This document shows positions 58,124-64,000 of a stretch of 64,000 bases of DNA, piece after piece. Origin of the DNA: Vreelandella lutescens (lineage in GTDB: Bacteria; Pseudomonadota; Gammaproteobacteria; Pseudomonadales; Halomonadaceae); NCBI RefSeq assembly GCF_014640815.1, contig NZ_BMHM01000003.1:618963-682962 (forward strand), written 5' to 3'. Positions within the stretch are counted from its first letter, which is position 1. The number at the start of each line of letters is the position of its first letter. The translations under genes were made by a program, and so were the position numbers. Under the pieces are notes generated by a model. That model had not been told where the DNA came from and ran no database searches. It worked only from the letters and a program-made list of their open reading frames with translations.

Positions 58124-60295
58124 ATGAGCATATCCAGCCAGACAGCGCTTGAACTGTCAGATGATCAGGTGTTGATTTCGCGCTCCGATCGTCAGGGGAA
58201 GATCACCTACGTGAACCAGACATTTATCGATGTTAGTGGTTACTCGCAGGCAGAGCTAATGGGTGAACCCCATAGCATTTTTCGCGATCCAGAAATGCCC
58301 TCATTGGTCTTCAAAAATATGTGGGCCACCATCGAGAAAGGAAAAACCTGGCAAGGGGTGGTGAAAAATCGTAGCAAGAACGGCGATACCTACTGGGTGC
58401 ATACTACCGTGGCGCCACTGCTGGATGGCAATCGCGTAGCAGGCTATACCGCCATTCGCCGTAAAGCAGGCCAAAAATCAATCGCTCGCGCTATTAAGGG
58501 GTATAGCGCGATGCAGCAAGGGCGCAGTCGAGGCTTCAAGCTCCATAATGGTGCATTACGCCGCACCGGGCTGCGTGGTTGGGTGCAACGCTTTAGTTTC
58601 AGCAGCATGCAAGCCAAGCTGATGGGAATGGTGATTGCCGCCATTGTGCTGCTTGCCGTGGCCGGAACGGCTGGGGTCTACGGGTTAACCAGCTCTGCTG
58701 AGCGGCTGCGTACCCTGAACCAAACGGGTCTTGAAGGCATAGCAGACCTTCAGCAGATTGAGCAGGGCTCCGCACAGCTACTTCAGGCGTTAGAGCCAGC
58801 CGTACGTAACCCGCGTCGAGCTGATTTAGTCTTACTGGAAGAACAATTAACGACGCTTCAGGCGGATATCAATCAAACTTGGCAAGACTTTACAGCCCAG
58901 CGTACGGAAGCTAGTGGCGTTCAGCAGGGGCTCACAGCGCACTTGGCCACATTTTTAACCGGTGCTGAAACAGCCTTTACCGCGATACGCGATGGCAATG
59001 GGTTTGCCGCGTTTGAAGCCTTTAACGATGTTGTGAAACCCACCTCCGACAGCATAAGTGCCACGATCAATTTGCTAGTCGATAACGAGCGCGCCGCTGC
59101 GCAAACCTTGATGGCCAATGCGGAGCGTCAGCAGCAGTGGCTACTGTGGGGGCAGTTAGGCGTTCTGTTGTTCGGCATTATCTTGATGGTTTGGCTGAGT
59201 GTGGCTGTCCTGAAATCGCTGCTGAAGTCGCTCAACGAAGCTCGCCGTGTCACGTTCCAAATTGCAGCGGGTAACCTCGCTAACCGGGTGACTCTCAAAC
59301 GCGATGATGAGCTGGGTGAATTGCTGGCGTCGTTAGAAACGATGCGGGCCAGCTTATCTGGGCTGATTACGGAAGTGGGCAATAAGGTCGACGTCGTGAC
59401 CCCTGCTTCGGAGCATATTAAGCAGCAAAATGAAGAGCTGGCTTCACGCACGGAGCAGCAGGCCTCTTCGCTGCAGCAAACTGCTTCCAGCATGGACCAA
59501 ATGACCGCGACGGTTCAGCAGAACACGGAAAATGCCCGTCAGGCCAATCAGCTTGCCATGCAAAACGCCACCACCAGCCGCGAGACAGGCGAGCGCATGC
59601 AGGCATTAGTAGAGCGTATGGAGCGTATTGCCGCGAGCGCCGATAAGATGAACGACATCATCACCGTGATTGACGGCATTGCCTTCCAAACCAATATTCT
59701 GGCGCTAAATGCCTCCGTTGAGGCCGCGAGAGCAGGCGAGCAGGGGCGCGGGTTTGCCGTGGTCGCCAATGAAGTACGTAACTTAGCTGGCCGCAGTGCC
59801 GATGCCGCCGGAGAGATTCGTCGCCTAATCGACACCTCCTCCCAGGAAATTGCCGGTGGTGCTGACGCTGTGAAACAGGCCGAGCAGGCCATCGATCAGG
59901 TGGTCAGTCAGGTGATGCGGGTCAGCGACATCATGGAAGAGATCAGCACCGCCTCTGATGAGCAAAGCAGCGGCATCGCCCAGATCAATACGGCGGTCTC
60001 TGAAATGGACAATGTCACTCAGCAGAACGCTGGCAAGCTGCAGTCCATTTCTAGTGCTGCCCAGCAGCTAACGAACGAAGCGCAGGACTTAGCGAATGTC
60101 ATTGCTGCCTTCCGGCTAGAAGGGGCAGAAGAGGAGAGCAGCGAAACGGCGCGACTACGGTTACTGCGCAATGATGCCCAAGCGCCTAGCCTACCACTTC
60201 ATGACACTCAGCCAGAGAATGACCCGCCTCAGCCACGTCCGGCGCTCAAACGGCCGGCCACAGCGAGCACAGAAGAGGAGTGGGAGACCTTCTAA
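58124..60295 (+). CDS. Aer-like PAS chemoreceptor 2
   Basis: This 723-residue paralogue of the preceding receptor has PAS ([20 protein letters not shown]), membrane segments near 172-195 and 345-365, a periplasmic domain that differs most between the two, HAMP, and the signalling tip [20 protein letters not shown]. The C-terminus EEEWETF is very close to the NWETF docking site for CheR. ATG 58124 follows AGGTGGGG. Tandem duplication with divergence of the periplasmic and PAS parts suggests different signals. Confidence 0.92.
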   Translation: MSISSQTALELSDDQVLISRSDRQGKITYVNQTFIDVSGYSQAELMGEPHSIFRDPEMPSLVFKNMWATIEKGKTWQGVVKNRSKNGDTYWVHTTVAPLLDGNRVAGYTAIRRKAGQKSIARAIKGYSAMQQGRSRGFKLHNGALRRTGLRGWVQRFSFSSMQAKLMGMVIAAIVLLAVAGTAGVYGLTSSAERLRTLNQTGLEGIADLQQIEQGSAQLLQALEPAVRNPRRADLVLLEEQLTTLQADINQTWQDFTAQRTEASGVQQGLTAHLATFLTGAETAFTAIRDGNGFAAFEAFNDVVKPTSDSISATINLLVDNERAAAQTLMANAERQQQWLLWGQLGVLLFGIILMVWLSVAVLKSLLKSLNEARRVTFQIAAGNLANRVTLKRDDELGELLASLETMRASLSGLITEVGNKVDVVTPASEHIKQQNEELASRTEQQASSLQQTASSMDQMTATVQQNTENARQANQLAMQNATTSRETGERMQALVERMERIAASADKMNDIITVIDGIAFQTNILALNASVEAARAGEQGRGFAVVANEVRNLAGRSADAAGEIRRLIDTSSQEIAGGADAVKQAEQAIDQVVSQVMRVSDIMEEISTASDEQSSGIAQINTAVSEMDNVTQQNAGKLQSISSAAQQLTNEAQDLANVIAAFRLEGAEEESSETARLRLLRNDAQAPSLPLHDTQPENDPPQPRPALKRPATASTEEEWETF

Positions 60296-60435
60296 CAACT
60301 AGGCGGCCTCACAGGCCTTTGGTTGCCCTCTGCATCTAGTCTCAGCGGTGCGCTCATGCCACAATCTAAGACCGCTGGATTCAACTGCCTGCTGCCACGT
60401 ATGCGGCAGGCCATGATAAAGATGTAGAGGACACC

Positions 60436-62280
60436 ATGCCCGAGTATCGCTCCCGTACCACTACTGCTGGCCGCAATATGGCTGGCGCCCGTGCCCTATG
60501 GCGTGCCACCGGTATGAAAGATGACGACTTTCATAAACCGATTATTGCGGTCGCCAACTCCTTCACCCAGTTTGTACCCGGTCATGTGCATCTAAAAGAC
60601 ATGGGCCAACTGGTGGCGCGTGAGATTGAAAAAGCGGGCGGCGTAGCCAAAGAGTTCAACACCATCGCCGTGGACGACGGCATCGCCATGGGCCACGACG
60701 GCATGCTCTATTCGCTGCCGAGCCGCGATATCATCGCCGACAGTGTCGAGTACATGTGTAACGCCCACTGTGCCGATGCGCTAGTGTGTATTTCCAACTG
60801 CGACAAAATTACCCCCGGAATGCTGATGGCCGCGATGCGCCTCAATATTCCGGTGATTTTTGTATCAGGCGGCCCGATGGAAGCCGGTAAAACCAAGCTG
60901 CTCAACCACGGCCTAGACTTGGTCGATGCCATGGTCATGGCGGCCGATGACAGCGTGGATGATGAAACGCTGGCGGAAGTAGAGCGCAGTGCTTGCCCCA
61001 CCTGTGGTAGCTGTTCAGGTATGTTTACCGCCAACTCCATGAACTGCTTGATGGAAGCATTGGGCCTAGCGCTGCCAGGTAATGGTACCGTGCTGGCAAC
61101 CCACTCAGACCGTCGTCGACTGTTTGAAAATGCGGGTCACCGCATTGTTGAACTCGCTAAACGGTTCTACGAGGGCGAAGAGGCCCACCTGTTGCCCCGT
61201 GCAATTGGCAACAAGGCGGCGTTTAAAAACGCCATGACGCTCGACATTGCCATGGGCGGCTCTACCAATACCATTCTTCACCTATTAGCAGCGGCGCAAG
61301 AGGCAGAAGTCGACTTCTCCATGTCGGATATCGACCGACTTTCCCGGGAAGTGCCGCAGCTGTGTAAAGTGGCTCCTAATACCCAGAAGTACCATATTGA
61401 AGATGTACACCGTGCGGGTGGCATTATGGCCATTTTGGGCGAGCTGGACCGGGCAGGCGTGCTGGATACCTCGGTTCCTACCGTCTACGGCGACAGTTTA
61501 AAAGCGGCGCTTGATGAGTGGGATATCATGCGCTCGCCAAGCCCTGAGGTGGTTGAGTTCTTTAAAGCAGGTCCGGGTGGCGTGCCAACGCAAACAGCGT
61601 TCTCGCAGAGCACGCGCTGGCCAAGTCTCGATGGCGACCGCGCCACCGGCTGTATCCGCGATTTGGAGCACGCGTTCTCCCGCGAGGGCGGCCTGGCCGT
61701 GCTTTACGGCAATATCGCGCTGGATGGCTGCGTGGTGAAAACCGCAGGGGTCGATGACTCCATTTTGGTATTTGAAGGCAAAGCCCACGTGGTGGAGTCT
61801 CAAGACCAAGCGGTGACCAACGTGTTAGATGGCAAAGTGAAAGAGGGCGATGTGGTCGTCATCCGCTACGAAGGCCCCAAAGGCGGCCCCGGTATGCAGG
61901 AGATGCTGTACCCGACCTCTTACCTGAAATCGAAAGGTTTAGGTAAGGCCTGTGCGCTGCTCACCGATGGTCGTTTCTCCGGCGGTACATCGGGCCTATC
62001 GATTGGGCATGTATCCCCGGAAGCGGCAGCAGGGGGCGCGATTGGTTTGGTCGAACAAGGCGACACCATCTTGATCGATATCCCCAACCGCACCATCAAC
62101 GTGCAGCTCAGCGATGCTGAGTTGGCCAAACGCCGTGAAGCCATGGACGCCAAAGGCAAAGATGCCTGGAAGCCGGTCGAGCAGCGCCCGCGTAAAGTCA
62201 CGCCTGCGCTCAAAGCCTACGCGCTGCTTGCCACCTCCGCCGATAAAGGCGCGGTGCGCGACCTGTCTAAGCTAGATTAA
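60436..62280 (+). CDS. ilvD: Dihydroxy-acid dehydratase
   Basis: This 614-residue iron-sulfur enzyme acts in branched-chain amino acid and pantothenate synthesis. Cluster-binding Cys lie in [12 protein letters not shown] and [20 protein letters not shown]. The C-terminal domain has [19 protein letters not shown] with catalytic Ser in the SGGTSG region. Length is normal. ATG 60436 is preceded by a GTAGAGGA ribosome-binding site. A strong terminator follows. Confidence 0.98.
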   Translation: MPEYRSRTTTAGRNMAGARALWRATGMKDDDFHKPIIAVANSFTQFVPGHVHLKDMGQLVAREIEKAGGVAKEFNTIAVDDGIAMGHDGMLYSLPSRDIIADSVEYMCNAHCADALVCISNCDKITPGMLMAAMRLNIPVIFVSGGPMEAGKTKLLNHGLDLVDAMVMAADDSVDDETLAEVERSACPTCGSCSGMFTANSMNCLMEALGLALPGNGTVLATHSDRRRLFENAGHRIVELAKRFYEGEEAHLLPRAIGNKAAFKNAMTLDIAMGGSTNTILHLLAAAQEAEVDFSMSDIDRLSREVPQLCKVAPNTQKYHIEDVHRAGGIMAILGELDRAGVLDTSVPTVYGDSLKAALDEWDIMRSPSPEVVEFFKAGPGGVPTQTAFSQSTRWPSLDGDRATGCIRDLEHAFSREGGLAVLYGNIALDGCVVKTAGVDDSILVFEGKAHVVESQDQAVTNVLDGKVKEGDVVVIRYEGPKGGPGMQEMLYPTSYLKSKGLGKACALLTDGRFSGGTSGLSIGHVSPEAAAGGAIGLVEQGDTILIDIPNRTINVQLSDAELAKRREAMDAKGKDAWKPVEQRPRKVTPALKAYALLATSADKGAVRDLSKLD

Positions 62281-62290
62281 TCTCCCCATC

Positions 62291-62320
62291 AAACAGCCCG
62301 TCTCGTACGGGCTGTTTTTT
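62291..62320 (+). terminator. Rho-independent terminator after ilvD
   Basis: AAACAGCCCGT (62291-62301) pairs with ACGGGCTGTTT (62307-62317) in a run of T residues that continues to 62321. Confidence 0.93.
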
Positions 62321-62356
62321 TGCCAACCTGAACCGTCACATCGACTAAGGATTGTA

Positions 62357-63412
62357 ATGAAGGCGATCATCAACGTTGGCCTTGTTGGCTATGGTTTCGC
62401 AAGCAAGACGTTTCACGCCCCGCTGATTCAAGCGACTGAAGGGCTAGATTTAGTGGCTGTCTCTTCCAGCGATGAGTCCAAAGTGAAGGCGGATCTGCCA
62501 AACGTGGAGGTGGAAAGCCAAGCGCTGGCATTGTGTAAGCGTCAGGATATTGATCTGATCGTGATTCCCACGCCAAACGATACCCACTTCCCTTTAGCCA
62601 AAGCGGCGCTCGCGGCGGGTAAGCATGTAGTGGTGGATAAGCCCTTTACCGTCACGCTCTCAGAAGCAAAGCAGCTAAAAGCCCTGGCGGTGGATAAGGA
62701 AAGGCTGATTTCGGTATTTCATAACCGCCGCTGGGATAGCGACTTCCTGACCATTCAAGCGCTCTTAAAGGAAGGCACGCTAGGGCGCATGACCGGCTTT
62801 GAGTCGCGCTTTGATCGCTTTCGTCCTGAAGTGCGCGACCGCTGGCGGGAAAAAGCTACCCCAGGGGGCGGTATTTGGTACGACTTAGGCCCGCACCTGC
62901 TGGATCAAGCCTGCGAGCTATTCGGCACGCCCAGCGCCATTTTGCTAGAGCTAGGCGTACGCCGTGACAGTGCCAAAGCGGATGACGACTTCCTCGCCTT
63001 GCTAGAATACGACGGTTTCCGTGTGAGCTTGAGTGCCGGTACGCTAGTGGCAGAACCCACGCCGCGTTACCGTATCCATGGCACCAAAGGTAGCTACATT
63101 AAGTACGGCTTAGACCCGCAGGAAGATCGTTTAAAAGCCGGGGAAACGCCGTCGTCTGCCTGGGGAGAGGATAGCCCTGGCACGCTTACCCTGCGCGATG
63201 GGGAAGGAGAAGACGCACCGCTAGTCCGTCACGACCACCCCACGCTGCCCGGCGACTATCTCGCCTATTACCAAGGGGTGAGCACGGCGATTCGTGATAA
63301 AGCGCCGCTTCCCGTGGATATTGATGACGCCCTGCGTTGCATGGCTCTACTAGAAGCTGGCCTAGACAGCCACCGCCAACGCCGCTGGATCCCGCTAAAA
63401 CACCACCTATAG
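62357..63412 (+). CDS. Gfo/Idh/MocA-family NAD(P)-dependent oxidoreductase (YdgJ-like)
   Basis: The protein has 351 residues. The Rossmann start VGLVGYGFASKTFHAPLIQA is followed by NDTHFPLAKAALAAGKHVVV and the catalytic Lys in DKPFTVTLSEA, and the C-terminal domain has WYDLGPHLLDQACELFG with the conserved Asp/His pair. This is closest in pattern to E. coli YdgJ and related inositol/sugar dehydrogenases. The substrate cannot be told from sequence. It is the last gene before the terminal repeat array. Confidence 0.9.
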   Translation: MKAIINVGLVGYGFASKTFHAPLIQATEGLDLVAVSSSDESKVKADLPNVEVESQALALCKRQDIDLIVIPTPNDTHFPLAKAALAAGKHVVVDKPFTVTLSEAKQLKALAVDKERLISVFHNRRWDSDFLTIQALLKEGTLGRMTGFESRFDRFRPEVRDRWREKATPGGGIWYDLGPHLLDQACELFGTPSAILLELGVRRDSAKADDDFLALLEYDGFRVSLSAGTLVAEPTPRYRIHGTKGSYIKYGLDPQEDRLKAGETPSSAWGEDSPGTLTLRDGEGEDAPLVRHDHPTLPGDYLAYYQGVSTAIRDKAPLPVDIDDALRCMALLEAGLDSHRQRRWIPLKHHL

Positions 63413-63432
63413 CAACGCAGCAGTGGCACCTT

Positions 63433-64000
63433 CCAGGCGGCTACTCGCCGCCCCTGCGGGTGCCTCCTTCGCTCGTTGCTCTCGCTCTTTCGTTACGCCG
63501 CGCTACGTGGTTCCCAGGTGCTCAAGGTGGCCACCCCGTAGCGCGGCGTAAGCGGAGCGCACCCGCGAAGCACCCCGCCAGGGGTGCCGAAGGCGGCACT
63601 CAGATGTGATGATTTACGTTGGCCCAACCCAGGCGGCTCATCGCCGCCCCCTCGGGTGCCTCATTTGCTCGTTGCTCTCGCTCATTCGTTACGCCGAGCT
63701 ACGTGGTTCGACCACACTTAAGGTGGCCACCCCGTAGCGCGGCGTAAGCGGAGCGCACCCGCGAAGCACCCCGGTAGGGGTGCCGAAGGTGGCACTCAGA
63801 TGTGATGATTTACGTTGGCCAAATCCAGGCGGCTTATCGCCGCCCTCGCGGGTGCCTCATTTGCTCGTGCCTCGCAAGATTCGTTACGCCGCGCTACGTG
63901 GCTCCCAGGCTCTCAAGGTGGCCGCTCCGTAGCGCGGCGTAAGCAGAGCGCACCCGCGAAGCACCCCGGTAGGGGTGCCGAAGATGGTACTCAGGTGTGA
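63433..64000. repeat. 196-bp tandem repeat, three copies, last cut by the window end
   Basis: Copies start at 63433, 63629 and 63825, a constant period of 196 bp. Each holds an inverted repeat: TTACGCCGCGCTACG at 63493-63507 pairs perfectly with CGTAGCGCGGCGTAA at 63537-63551 in copy 1, and copy 2 has one mismatch in its left arm. Flanking motifs GCGGGTGCCTC and GAGCGCACCCGCGAAGC are also partly complementary. The short open frames here are by-products of the repeat. No gene is present. This family differs from the REP units at 40.7-42.5 kb. Confidence 0.9.

Noticed and set aside
63337..64000. Open frames of 90 and 61 codons near the right edge
   Set aside because: They run through the 196-bp repeat, share the same peptide (SAPAKHP) because of it, and lack ribosome-binding sites.

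Overview
The window looks like a chromosomal segment of a moderately halophilic gammaproteobacterium of the Halomonadaceae (Halomonas/Vreelandella-like). The evidence is the housekeeping order nrdR-ribD-ribBA-ribH-nusB-thiL-pgpA, a tesA/ybbA/ybbP cluster, genes for the compatible solute glucosylglycerate, acidic secreted proteins and a Pseudomonas-style REP/RAYT element. This is inferred from gene content only, because no rRNA is present. I saw no tRNA, CRISPR, prophage or intact insertion sequence.

Region 1 (1-20.5 kb) is a complete c-di-GMP-controlled LapA-type adhesin system. It holds a TolC-like outer-membrane channel with a SPOR tail (5' end outside the window), LapB ABC transporter, LapC adaptor, a LuxR-type regulator with a degenerate receiver, three unusual accessory genes, the adhesin, a small conserved protein, and the oppositely oriented lapG-lapD pair. 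The accessory genes encode a toroid-MurF-like fusion, an exported HExxH metallopeptidase-like protein, and an ABC membrane domain fused to a kinase-like domain without its catalytic Asp. The adhesin has an N-terminal retention module, a TAAG LapG cleavage site, about 243 consecutive Asp-Ala/Asp-Ser dipeptides, Ig-like domains, a VWA domain and RTX repeats. The accessory genes have no counterpart in the classical Pseudomonas lap operon and are the best candidate here for an undescribed system.

Region 2 (20.5-34.7 kb) holds ybbA-ybbP, a secreted protein of unknown function, glyA, a GT32 glycosyltransferase, a FlgO-like lipoprotein pair behind a sigma-28-like promoter, an orphan MotB-like protein, a candidate small RNA on the minus strand, and the glucosylglycerate pair (gpgS and its phosphatase). 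That pair lies behind a sigma-54 promoter with two NtrC-like sites. A chemoreceptor with its own sigma-28 promoter follows.

Region 3 (34.8-46 kb) is a reduced-sulfur cluster: persulfide dioxygenase-like Blh, DUF2892, split YeeE/YedE transporter, two-component system, and the cytochromes TsdB and TsdA. Next come a REP-associated transposase (RAYT) between REP-type repeat arrays, DsbG, a TlpA-like thioredoxin with a membrane domain, and a GH13_18 phosphorylase that could degrade glucosylglycerate.

Region 4 (46-64 kb) is core metabolism: nrdR and riboflavin genes, nusB, thiL, pgpA, a DUF945 protein, lon behind a sigma-32-like promoter, two Aer-like chemoreceptors in tandem, ilvD and a Gfo/Idh/MocA oxidoreductase. 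The window ends inside a 196-bp tandem repeat of a second family.
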